Assembly: GCF_010894405.1 (NCBI RefSeq)
Contig: NZ_JAAIYA010000006.1
Location: 372,001-436,000 of the forward strand
Direction of reading: 5' to 3'
DNA from: Pyxidicoccus caerfyrddinensis
GTDB lineage: Bacteria; Myxococcota; Myxococcia; Myxococcales; Myxococcaceae
Length of the DNA: 64,000 nt
In this document: positions 46,354 through 53,706 of the stretch, piece after piece
How the letters are laid out: each line of letters opens with the position of its first letter
Numbering within the stretch: position 1 is the stretch's first letter
Notes under the pieces: model-generated
What the model was told of the DNA's origin: nothing
Database searches by the model: none
What the model saw: the letters and a program-made list of their open reading frames with translations, nothing else
Position numbers and translations under genes: made by a program

Positions 46354-47229
46354 ATGCGTGTCTTCGTCACCGGAGCAACCGGTTTCATCGGCTCAGCGGT
46401 CGTCCCCGAGCTCCTCAGTGCGGGCCATCAGGTCGTCGGGCTTGCTCGCTCGGATGCCGCGGCTCAGGCCCTCGCCGCGGTCGGAGCCGAGGCGCATCGG
46501 GGTTCGCTCGATGACCTCGACAGCCTGCGCGCCGGCGCGGCGAAGTCGGACGGGGTCATCCACCTCGCGTTCGTCCACGACTTCTCGCAGTACGAGGCGG
46601 CGCAGCGCACCGACACGCGCGCAATTGAGAACCTCGGTGCCGCGCTCGAGGGCTCCGATAGACCCCTCGTCATCACCTCGGGCATGTTGGCGGCCACCGA
46701 GACCGACGCGGCGCCCGCCGGCTCGCCGCGCGGCCTTTCGGAAGAGACGGTGCTCGCGATGGCCGCGCGCCGCGTGCGTACATCCATCGTGCGGCTCCCG
46801 CCGTCGGTCCACGGTAAGGGCGATTATGGCTTCGTGCCGCGCCTCATCGCCATCGCGCGCGAGAAGGGCGTCGCCGCGTACGTCGGAGATGGCGCGAATC
46901 GTTGGCCTGCCGTGCACCGGCTCGACGCGGCGCGCCTCTTCCGGCTCGCGCTCGAGCGCGCACCGGCGGGCACGAGGCTCCACGCTGTCGCCGACGAGGG
47001 CGTGCCCACCCGTGACATCGCGAGCGTCATCGGTCGCCGACTCGGCGTGCCGCTCGTCTCGAAGTCGCCCGAAGAGGCGAACGAGCACTTCGGCTTCTTG
47101 GGAAGGTTCTTCTCGCGCGATATCCCGGCATCGGCGGAGCGTACGCGCGCACAGTTCGGCTGGCGCCCCGCCGAGCCCGGGCTCATCGCCGACCTCGACG
47201 GCGAGCACTACTTCGCGGCAGCCACGTGA
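46354..47229 (+). CDS. NAD(P)-dependent epimerase/SDR-type reductase
   Basis: 291-residue extended short-chain dehydrogenase-like protein. Nucleotide-binding [15 protein letters not shown] (about 4-18), NAD-domain VIHLAF (about 72-77) and active-site region VITSGML, with [20 protein letters not shown] in the substrate half. The canonical YxxxK is not clear, so the activity is uncertain. It probably acts in detoxification or as a ketoreductase under the TetR repressor. ATG 46354 has AGGAGG at 46342-46347. Confidence 0.85.
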   Translation: MRVFVTGATGFIGSAVVPELLSAGHQVVGLARSDAAAQALAAVGAEAHRGSLDDLDSLRAGAAKSDGVIHLAFVHDFSQYEAAQRTDTRAIENLGAALEGSDRPLVITSGMLAATETDAAPAGSPRGLSEETVLAMAARRVRTSIVRLPPSVHGKGDYGFVPRLIAIAREKGVAAYVGDGANRWPAVHRLDAARLFRLALERAPAGTRLHAVADEGVPTRDIASVIGRRLGVPLVSKSPEEANEHFGFLGRFFSRDIPASAERTRAQFGWRPAEPGLIADLDGEHYFAAAT

Positions 47230-47240
47230 CTGGAGGCTCG

Positions 47241-47315
47241 ATGAACGCGATGAAGAACAAGCGGGTCCTGGGAGCCACGAGTAGGAGCAGAACCACAAAC
47301 CTGGCAACCCGTTGA
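47241..47315 (+). CDS. Short ORF with good ribosome site, possible truncated gene
   Basis: 24 codons (MNAMKNKRVLGATSRSRTT...), with GGAGG at 47232-47236 just upstream. It begins 11 nt after the epimerase stop. The start looks like the N-terminus of a second dehydrogenase (KRVL...GAT), cut off by a stop at 47313. I read it as the broken partner of the epimerase, but it is too short to prove. Confidence 0.35.
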   Translation: MNAMKNKRVLGATSRSRTTNLATR

Positions 47316-47431
47316 ACGAGCGGACCTCTTATTCGTCAACGTGCGCGTGCGCCTCAGCCAACGGCGCATTCCCGCAAAGGTCCAGGAACGAATAGCTTAT
47401 ATTTCCTGATTTCCATGCTATCCGCTCAGGC

Positions 47432-48039
47432 ATGTCGAAGCTGACGTGCACGGTACTGGCGGTGTTGCTGGTGGGCGCGGCGGGCTGTGGCTCGGCCACT
47501 GGCGGCAGTGCTCTCCGCCCGCCCGCATCAGCGAAATGGGTGGGGCCATCCATGCCAGGTCCCGGCGGCGGTATCGTGGAGACGACCATCTACTACGGGC
47601 CCTGGAGCTGCAACGCGAAGCTGATGGCAAGCTGCCAACGGCGCTGTGCCGCATCTGGGCGCATGCTGATGGGGTGCATCTGGCTTGCCGACGTCAAGGG
47701 CGATTGGCGCGGCCGGTTCTTCTCCCTCACTGCTGCTGCGACTACCCTGAGCTCCCGCTAGGCCAGACGGAACTCCTGAGGAAGACATGGGAGAATGCTC
47801 GCCGTAGCTTTCGGAAAGGGTGGGGCGAAGAGTTCGGCGCGTGGCCGAAGACAGGTGGAGACAACTGGCCCGGGCATCACATCTTCGACCTGCTGCATGG
47901 CGGCGCCCCAACGACGCCCGGCAATGTCCTACCGGTTCCTCCGGATGTCCACGAGGTCATCAACAAGGCGTACCCCGCGTGCTACGCCAACGACGGCAAA
48001 TGGCGAGCCATCGGGCCTGACCTGCCGTACTCGGACTAA
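47432..48039 (+). pseudogene. SitA-like lipoprotein toxin, frameshifted
   Basis: Sit-type polymorphic lipoprotein toxin broken by a shift near 47715-47735. The first frame gives signal and lipobox VGAAGC (MSKLTCTVLAVLLV start), a short mature region with CNAKLMASCQRRC, and then runs into TAG at 47759. The continuing protein lies in the +2 frame: HCCCDYPELPLGQTELLRK then WGEEFGAWPK, and a C-terminal GHHIFDLLHGG...NVLPVPPDVHEVINKAYPAC with an HNH-type His/Asn/His pattern, ending TAA at 48037-48039. M. xanthus SitA lipoproteins are delivered by outer-membrane exchange and kill cells lacking the SitI partner. The downstream SUKH gene, intact and 3 nt away, would be that partner. A TATATT box at 47398-47403 may be the -10 element. 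Confidence 0.8.
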
Positions 48040-48042
48040 CCC

Positions 48043-48492
48043 ATGCGGCAACTCATCGAAGAGATTTCACGCAGCCACTTCCCGAATCCGCCGGCAACGC
48101 CGGCTCAGGTCGCGGAGTTCGAGGCGCAGATGGGCTGGCAACTCGATGCAGACCTGCGCACGTTCTACCTGCACTGCGACGGCGCGACGCTGTTCGTGCC
48201 ACGGGATGACGACCCCAATTACCGCATCCTCTCCCTGGCAGAGATACCGCAAGCTACCGCTCGACTTCGGCGGAGGGATGACTCGGAAACCACCACTTCC
48301 TGGTACCCGGTGGTTGACTGCCAGGACTCAGACTTCGTGCTCGTCGACGTCGCGAAGCCTGCCCCCTTCCCTCTGCTGGACGCGTGGCACGAGGCGTACC
48401 CGCGTCGCGTGCGGCAGATTGCCGCGTCGTTCAGTGAGTTTCTCGAACGAGCCCTGAGCAGCAATGACCACCTGTACTGGCTCGGAGAGTAG
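48043..48492 (+). CDS. SUKH (SMI1/KNR4) family immunity protein
   Basis: 149-residue cytoplasmic protein. It shows the SUKH pattern near the N-terminus (PATPAQVAEFEAQMGWQLDA, then DLRTFYLHCDGATLF) and a later SFSEFLERAL, as in immunity proteins of polymorphic toxins. ATG 48043 follows the toxin frame's stop by 3 nt, as expected for a Sit toxin-immunity pair. It is intact while the toxin is not, so the cell would keep resistance to a matching SitA from neighbours. Confidence 0.85.
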   Translation: MRQLIEEISRSHFPNPPATPAQVAEFEAQMGWQLDADLRTFYLHCDGATLFVPRDDDPNYRILSLAEIPQATARLRRRDDSETTTSWYPVVDCQDSDFVLVDVAKPAPFPLLDAWHEAYPRRVRQIAASFSEFLERALSSNDHLYWLGE

Positions 48493-48852
48493 AGCGCCGA
48501 ACCGGAGCCGGCGCCCTCGCGCCGGAGCAGGAGCGGGTCATCCAGGTCCGGGCCCCGGTGGCCGCCGAGAACTTCGTGCACGACTGGCTGGCGAGCCCCT
48601 CCGCCCACGGGCAGGACAGCGCCACGCGGTCACTCATCGCAGCACCACGGCGACGGTGACCGTGCCCTGAGCTGCGCCAGGGAGTCCCGGGCCGCCCGTG
48701 GAGGCCGCAGCCCGCCCTGTCGGGTTTTCGCCGCTGGAACTGTCGAAAGCCCGACAGGAATTGCCGTCCTGGGTCAAAATCGCCCCGGCGTCCTGGTGAA
48801 TTGCAGGCTTTGAAGTTAATCCCGGACCTGCGGTTTCAAAGGAGGCATTGCC
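48493..48852. other. Gap with a gene remnant and a long hairpin
   Basis: 360 bp without an intact gene. A protein-like tail (RVIQVRAPVAAENFVHDWLA, ending ...LIAAPRRR) runs from about 48525 to the TGA at 48657-48659 without a start, so it looks like the 3' end of a lost gene. A strong inverted repeat follows at 48716-48758. Confidence 0.5.
48716..48758. repeat. 15-bp inverted repeat upstream of a small lipoprotein gene
   Basis: CCTGTCGGGTTTTCG and CGAAAGCCCGACAGG pair over 15 bp with one G-U wobble in RNA form, around a 13-nt loop. It ends 94 nt before ATG 48853. It may be a terminator, an operator or a leader RNA hairpin. Confidence 0.7.
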
Positions 48853-49164
48853 ATGAAAATGAATATGACCTGCATGTGCTTCGGTCTGCTGACCGTTGCC
48901 ATGGGATGTGGAAACACCCCGCAGGACGATTCACCGGCGCAGCCGCCTTCCAATGTCCAGGCTTCGCCCGCCCGGGACCTGCCTTCTGCACAGGAATTGG
49001 CCGCGACGGCCACGTCGGCGCCCGTGACTGCGGTTCCGGTGCGGTACGTGGTCGACCCCTCGACGACGACGCAGCTCTCCGTCTCCGCGGGCGCGGAGCG
49101 GGCGAGCCCCTCCGCGTCTTCCGAAACCCAGACTCCCGGCGCCATGCGGCGCCTCCTCAAGTAG
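48853..49164 (+). CDS. Small lipoprotein, hypothetical
   Basis: 103-residue predicted lipoprotein. A strong AAAGGAGG lies 7 nt before ATG 48853. Signal MKMNMTCMCFGLLTVAMGC with lipobox AMGC; the mature part is a Ser/Ala/Pro/Thr-rich chain without visible fold, ending MRRLLK. Probably co-transcribed with the DUF1036-like gene 29 nt downstream. Function unknown. Confidence 0.7.
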   Translation: MKMNMTCMCFGLLTVAMGCGNTPQDDSPAQPPSNVQASPARDLPSAQELAATATSAPVTAVPVRYVVDPSTTTQLSVSAGAERASPSASSETQTPGAMRRLLK

Positions 49165-49193
49165 TGCACCCCGTTCGAGATTGAGGAGACCCC

Positions 49194-49610
49194 ATGACGA
49201 CGAGAAAGCTTGCGATGGCAGTCACGGTGGCCGCCGGGCTCGGTATTGCCGGGCCGGCCCACGCCTGGGTGCAGTTCTGCAATGGAACCAGCGTCACCAT
49301 CTGGACCGCCTATTCCTGGTACAACCCCGGCTGCGTTGCCGAGGATGGCAGCAGTTGGAGCAAGGCGGGCTGGTGGGAACTGACGCCAGGGCAGTGCAAG
49401 ATTGTCTATGGCTCCGCCATCACCAACACCATCTCATACTATTACGCCGAGGGCGGAGGGCTGACCTGGGCCGGCCCCTACTTCACGTGCACCCCGTGGA
49501 GCGGCTTCAACTGGTGTGACAACACCTGCAATACCAACTCCCGCAACCTGGGTTGGCGAGAGCTCAACACCGGCGGCGCGTCGAACTACACGCTGACCTT
49601 CAACCCCTGA
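49194..49610 (+). CDS. DUF1036-like exported protein
   Basis: 138 residues. Signal peptide (MAVTVAAGLGIAGPAHA), then VQFCNGTSVTIWTAYSWYNP, GWWELTPGQCKIVYG and a Tyr-rich SYYYAEGGG, with paired cysteines to the end. This order of CN-x-T, WW-x-L-x-PGQC and YYYAE fits DUF1036 proteins, which are secreted and uncharacterised. GAGGAG lies before ATG 49194. It sits among small exported proteins next to the Sit locus. Confidence 0.8.
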   Translation: MTTRKLAMAVTVAAGLGIAGPAHAWVQFCNGTSVTIWTAYSWYNPGCVAEDGSSWSKAGWWELTPGQCKIVYGSAITNTISYYYAEGGGLTWAGPYFTCTPWSGFNWCDNTCNTNSRNLGWRELNTGGASNYTLTFNP

Positions 49611-49664
49611 CCTTCCGTCAAGCCGTCGGTGGGCGGCACCTCGCCCACCGGCGGCCGCTCCGGC

Positions 49665-50080
49665 TCATTGCGTTCGGAGCGGGTAGAAGTCGTCGTACGC
49701 GTTGAAGTTCGCGCTCCCGTTGGGGACGTCGATGAAGTGGATGCCGTCGCTGCCGTGGACGACGTTGAAGACGTGGCTCACCTGCTCACCCTCCACCAGG
49801 ATCCTGGACGAGGAGACCCGGGCCGCGACGAGGCCCCGGCTACCAGGCCCCACTGCCTCATGAGCTGCTCCACCTCGGCCTTGCTCCCGACGGGCCGCCA
49901 TCGGGAGAGATAGCGTATCGCGATGTGCGAGGTCTTCATGGCGCCCGGGCTGAGGACGCCCACCGGCCTTCCCGCGACGCCCTTGAACGTGAAGTCCCTG
50001 CAAGCAAGGACGGGTGGAAACAGTGCGTCAGCGACGCCGGGCGAAGTCGCGTCCCAGTGGCCCTGAGACTCGGCCTTCAA
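49665..50080 (-). pseudogene. Papain-fold toxin fragment, frameshifted
   Basis: The 3' part of a papain-like polymorphic toxin. Read from 50110 downwards, the first frame gives YAKLKAESQGHWDATSPGVA, then DFTFKGVAGRPVGVLSPGAM, then KTSHIAIRYLSRW, and is lost after LMRQWGLVAG near 49835-49850. The protein resumes in another frame with RVSSSRILVEGEQVSHVFNV and HFIDVPNGSANFNAYDD, stopping at 49665. HVFNVV and the FIDxPNG strand are the His and Asp/Asn regions of papain-fold deamidase/peptidase toxins. The N-terminus is missing and is replaced by the IS91-type fragment. Nothing indicates that it is expressed. Confidence 0.7.
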
Positions 50081-50108
50081 CTTCGCGTAGCCACCGTGAG
50101 GTGAGTAT

Positions 50109-50320
50109 TTACCCGGCGATGCAGAAGGCGACGAGAAGTTCGTCCTTACAACGCTTGCAGCGCAACCGCGCGAATCCGTGCACCAGCACGCCGCACTCCA
50201 GGTACCTGGCGAAGTCCCGCTCTACGTACCGGAGCAGGCCGCGCCCCACGTCGCTCGCCTCCGCCAGCAGCGTGGCAAGGTTCTCCCTCACCCCCTCGTA
50301 CATCACCGTCCCCTCCGGCT
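50109..50320 (-). mobile_element. IS91-type transposase, N-terminal remnant
   Basis: KPEGTVMYEGVRENLATLLA, then YVERDFARYLECGVLVHGFA, then RCKRCKDELLVAFC: the zinc-binding N-terminal domain of IS91-family transposases. It ends after about 65 residues (TAA at 50109-50111), and a stop precedes it upstream, so both ends are lost. The catalytic domain is absent. Its end coincides with the 5' end of the papain-fold toxin fragment, so the element probably cut that gene. Confidence 0.75.
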
Positions 50321-50558
50321 TGCTTCACGTGCGCCGATGCCGGAGAGGCCCGCGCCGAGGGTGGGCTCCGTTGTCGGGTCGAACCTGCTCGGGTGAACGG
50401 CAGCCGGGCAACCACCGTGGGGTTGCAGGCATCCATCGCAGTGCTCGGCGGCTGCATGGAGTCTAAACTGCCTGTCGGGACCGCTCGCCTGGATAAAACG
50501 CAGGGGACGTCTGGTTTGAAGATAGGGAAACAGACTCCCGCACAGCCAAAGGTTATTC

Positions 50559-50990
50559 ATGAAAAACTTCAAGCTAGCCGCAGCGCTCTCGGCGGCCGCA
50601 CTGGGCATGGGCTCTGCACAGGCGGCGACCATCACCTTCACCATTCAGAACAAGATCACCACCAGCGCGATTACGAATAGCTACCAGAACACGTGCGGGA
50701 CAATCATCCCGAGCCTCGGACCGGTTCCAGCCAATTCGGTTTCGACGCCGCACCAGACGGATTGCGGTAACAACACCGCGCTCGCCTTCAGATACACGAG
50801 CGGCACCAAGACCTGCAGCTTCAACCTCAGTAGCCTCTACACCCCACCGAACCCGATTCTGGGCACCTCCGGGTACTGGACGCCGAATGGAACGGGCACT
50901 TCACAGGGCAGCACGGCCGCGACTTGCAAGGCGACCCTGACTTCCATTGGAACGAACGGCAACTACTCCTGGACGGTGTCAATGCAGTGA
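50559..50990 (+). CDS. Small secreted protein, hypothetical
   Basis: 143 residues. Clean signal peptide (MKNFKLAAALSAAALGMGSA, QAA) and a Thr/Ser/Asn-rich mature protein with four cysteines (TCGT, TDCG, KTCSF, ATCK), rich in beta strands. AAAGG is 7 nt before ATG 50559. Base composition is clearly lower in GC than the neighbours, which suggests recent acquisition. Function unknown. Confidence 0.75.
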   Translation: MKNFKLAAALSAAALGMGSAQAATITFTIQNKITTSAITNSYQNTCGTIIPSLGPVPANSVSTPHQTDCGNNTALAFRYTSGTKTCSFNLSSLYTPPNPILGTSGYWTPNGTGTSQGSTAATCKATLTSIGTNGNYSWTVSMQ

Positions 50991-51087
50991 GGCGACGAGG
51001 GGCCCGCCGCGTCACGGCTGCACGGGCGCCAGGTGCGCGTCCCGGGCGCTGGACGCGTGGCTGTCCGGCGCGTTCTGAAAACGGCAT

Positions 51088-51116
51088 GGGGCCCCGTTCC
51101 AGGTGGAAGGGGCCCC
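51088..51116. terminator. Bidirectional terminator hairpin
   Basis: GGGGCCCC arms (8 bp) extended inward by TTCC / GGAA past one bulged base, with a 4-nt loop. It lies between the stop of the secreted protein (50990) and the stop of the lipoprotein gene on the other strand (51136). Confidence 0.7.
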
Positions 51117-51135
51117 GCGTCGTCACGTCGTCAGG

Positions 51136-53373
51136 TCAGTGGACGAAGACCTCTGGCGGCCGCAGGAAGCTGAGCGGCAAGTCCCGGGGCTCCTTCGCGA
51201 ACTCGGAGCGCAGCTCCAGCAACTGCTGCACCCTCTCCAGGTCCTGGATGGGGCCGATCTTGAACTTCGTCTCCTCCGCGCTGGCGAGCCCGTCGAAGGG
51301 CACCACCCCCGCGACCTGCTCCATCCGAGCCAGGAAGGCCACGTCGAAGCCGAAGAAGGGACTGCAGGTGGTGCAGGTGGCGATGTCATAGAGCCGCTGG
51401 TGGCGGCGCAGCAGGTCCGCGAACGGCCACGACGTCAGCCCGGCGCCAAACTGCGTGTCCGGGACGCCGAACATGAAGCCGACGCCGCCGCCCGTCAGGA
51501 ACTTCGACGGCGTCGCCGGGATGCCCGACGTGGGGCTGATGTGCGTGAAGGCGTTGTTGCCGCTGGTGCCATCCAGGGCGGTGTCCCCGAAGTGGCAGCC
51601 GTTGCAGGTATTGCCGGAGAACTCCTTGCGCGCGCAGACCTCCTGGGCGACGCCCGAGTTCACGCCGAAGGCCTCCCAGTGGGTGGGCGGGTTCACCAGC
51701 GCGCTGCCGCCCAGGAAGAAGTTGCCATTGATTTTGTGGGGCGCCTTGAAGCTGGAGACACACGCGGTCGGCACCGTCACCGGCAGTTTGACTCCGACCT
51801 TGACGTCGTTCAGCACGAACTGGTTGACGTCCGGATCGATGTCGGGGTCGTGGTTGCCAGCGTCACTCGGCGTCAGCGCCACCGTATGCGGCCGCAGGAG
51901 CCCGTTGGTGCGCGCGTCGGGGGCGGTGTCGGTGAGGTTCTCGTCCGCCAGTTGGAACTCGCGCAGCTCCCACTGGGGGCTCGCGCCGCCCAGCACCAGG
52001 GAGATCTCATTGGTACGCAGCTGGTTGAGGGCGTTCTTGTTGCCCTTGGCCGGGGCGCTGCCGTGCAGGACGACGCTCTCGGTCATCGACTCGAGCTTCG
52101 TGAGGTAGGTCGCGTCGAAGCTGGTATGGGTGCCCAGCTGTGCCCAGTCCCGAGCCCAGTCGATGACCTGCTGGCAGCCCGTGCGGGGCACGCCGTACTC
52201 GATGATGGTGGTGAAGAGCTTGAGGTTGCACGTCGCCTCCGTGCCGGCGCCCCAGTTCGTGGGCTTCGTCATGCCGAACACGAAGCGCAGCTCGCCCGCG
52301 GTGGAGGACCCGCCGTAGCCGCCCGAGCTGCCGGCCAGGTCGATGCGGTTGACGATGGCCAGCAGCCGGAAGGGCGCGATGTCCAGGTTCAGCGGGCCGG
52401 TGCTGGACACCTGCCACTTGTTCGTGGAGGTGTTGAACACGAGCGAGGCCACCTGCCCGCTGGCGGTGGCCCAGGGCTGGATCACCTCGCTGAACATGTT
52501 CTGGCGGGCCTGCACGAGGTCGCCGTTGACCGTGTAGTCATTGAGCCAGTTGGACAGCCACTTCATGACGAAGTCCTCGGCGGTGGTGCCCGAGTCCTGC
52601 GCCATCTCCTTGATGAGGTGCGAGAAGGTCCACTTGCCGCCCTGCGTACCAGCGCCGGTGCAGGGGTCCCACGTGCGCGCCGGATTCTGCACGACGGCCG
52701 GGTCGCGGATGAGCAGCGCCTTGTCCCAGACGTTCTGGCTGGTGGCGGGCAGCGCCGGACAGCCGGCGATGGGCACCATGCCGCCGCCCCGGATGGCCCG
52801 GGCATCCAGCGAGAGGCCCTCGAAGCGGGCGGCCGGGTGGCGCCCGTTGAACAGGATGGTCTCCTTGGTGATTGGGCCGAACTTGCCCTCCGCCACTTCC
52901 TTCTCGCTGTTCGTCCGGCGGTCCAGCTCCGAGTCCTTCAGCGACGAGAAGAGGGTGAAGAACCCCGGGCCCGGGCTCTTGGGAATCCGGCCCAGCTGGG
53001 CCAGGGCGTCGGAGCTGAACAGGACCACGGGGTCCTTCGGGTCGCCCACGACGCGCACGAGGCTGCTCTCCAGCTCCTTGTTGGCGGGAGGCGCCAGCTT
53101 CACGTGGATGGCCGTCGTCTCCTCCAGGGGTGTGGCCTGCGCCAGTCGCTGGGCGAAGACCGTGGTGGTCGACAGGCCTGTCACCGCGGGCAGGTCGCTG
53201 AGCTTGGAGGTCGTGCTTCCTCCCTCGGCCCGCGCTTCGGACTGGGTGGTGGGTCCTCCCGATGCCTCGTCGGACGAAGACGCCTTGGAACATCCACTGA
53301 CAGCCAGCATGGCGCCCAGCAGCCACACCGACCCGCGCTTCCCGCCCGTTGAATCCCTGCCCTTTTGAGACAT
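51136..53373 (-). CDS. Large lipoprotein with one CxxCH haem motif
   Basis: 745 residues from ATG 53373. The signal (SVWLLGAMLAVSGC) has a lipobox Cys about 25 residues in. The body has no recognised enzyme domain; towards the end is NTCNGCHFGD, a single CxxCH haem c-attachment motif, followed by GVGFMFGVPDTQFG and a second Cys pair (CTTC). Comparable myxobacterial lipoproteins have the motif near the C-terminus. It may bind one covalent haem and act in the outer membrane or periplasm. The similar single-haem lipoprotein at 56242 lies on the other side of a protease. Confidence 0.78.
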   Translation of the reverse strand: MSQKGRDSTGGKRGSVWLLGAMLAVSGCSKASSSDEASGGPTTQSEARAEGGSTTSKLSDLPAVTGLSTTTVFAQRLAQATPLEETTAIHVKLAPPANKELESSLVRVVGDPKDPVVLFSSDALAQLGRIPKSPGPGFFTLFSSLKDSELDRRTNSEKEVAEGKFGPITKETILFNGRHPAARFEGLSLDARAIRGGGMVPIAGCPALPATSQNVWDKALLIRDPAVVQNPARTWDPCTGAGTQGGKWTFSHLIKEMAQDSGTTAEDFVMKWLSNWLNDYTVNGDLVQARQNMFSEVIQPWATASGQVASLVFNTSTNKWQVSSTGPLNLDIAPFRLLAIVNRIDLAGSSGGYGGSSTAGELRFVFGMTKPTNWGAGTEATCNLKLFTTIIEYGVPRTGCQQVIDWARDWAQLGTHTSFDATYLTKLESMTESVVLHGSAPAKGNKNALNQLRTNEISLVLGGASPQWELREFQLADENLTDTAPDARTNGLLRPHTVALTPSDAGNHDPDIDPDVNQFVLNDVKVGVKLPVTVPTACVSSFKAPHKINGNFFLGGSALVNPPTHWEAFGVNSGVAQEVCARKEFSGNTCNGCHFGDTALDGTSGNNAFTHISPTSGIPATPSKFLTGGGVGFMFGVPDTQFGAGLTSWPFADLLRRHQRLYDIATCTTCSPFFGFDVAFLARMEQVAGVVPFDGLASAEETKFKIGPIQDLERVQQLLELRSEFAKEPRDLPLSFLRPPEVFVH

Positions 53374-53663
53374 GCACGCCCCGTGGTGAAGCCATCCTTC
53401 CCGGATGGCCGGCGTGCACCCTATGAATGGCGGATCAGGGCGGAAGCGGACCTTGCCCTCGCACACTGAGTCAAAGTCAGACATGCCACAGGGGAGGGTC
53501 TCATTTGACGGCTAGTGTATCCTGTCTCCGTCCAACTCCAGACATGGAACGGCCCTGCGGGGCCCGGGCAATATTTGTCTGTTACCGTCCCCTTTCAACC
53601 AGAAACCGGAGAATGCAAGGCTTCACTTCACCCGGGCGTGCTGGTGGGCCAGGGCTGAGTGTC
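53374..53663. other. Gap upstream of the haem lipoprotein
   Basis: About 290 bp. It holds the promoter and leader of the minus-strand lipoprotein; I see no gene. GC drops around 53500-53620, as expected for promoter DNA. No clear sigma consensus was found. Confidence 0.4.
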
Positions 53664-53698
53664 CCACCGCCGGGAAGGTCCATTCCTCCCGGCGGTGG
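53664..53698. terminator. Terminator hairpin after the protease gene
   Basis: CCACCGCCGGGA / TCCCGGCGGTGG, a perfect 12-bp stem with an 11-nt loop, beginning 9 nt past the stop of the trypsin-like gene at 53707. Confidence 0.72.
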
Positions 53699-53706
53699 CC
53701 CTTCGA

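Noticed and set aside
47715..47760. Programmed frameshift in the SitA-like gene
   Set aside because: No X XXY YYZ slippery heptamer or clear stimulatory hairpin was seen; short TTC/TGC repeats are the only suspicious feature. A mutation or sequencing error is simpler.
50146..50457. A minus-strand protein frame overlapping the IS91 stub
   Set aside because: It is a different frame over the same DNA; only the frame with the YVERDFARYLECGV motif matches a known family.
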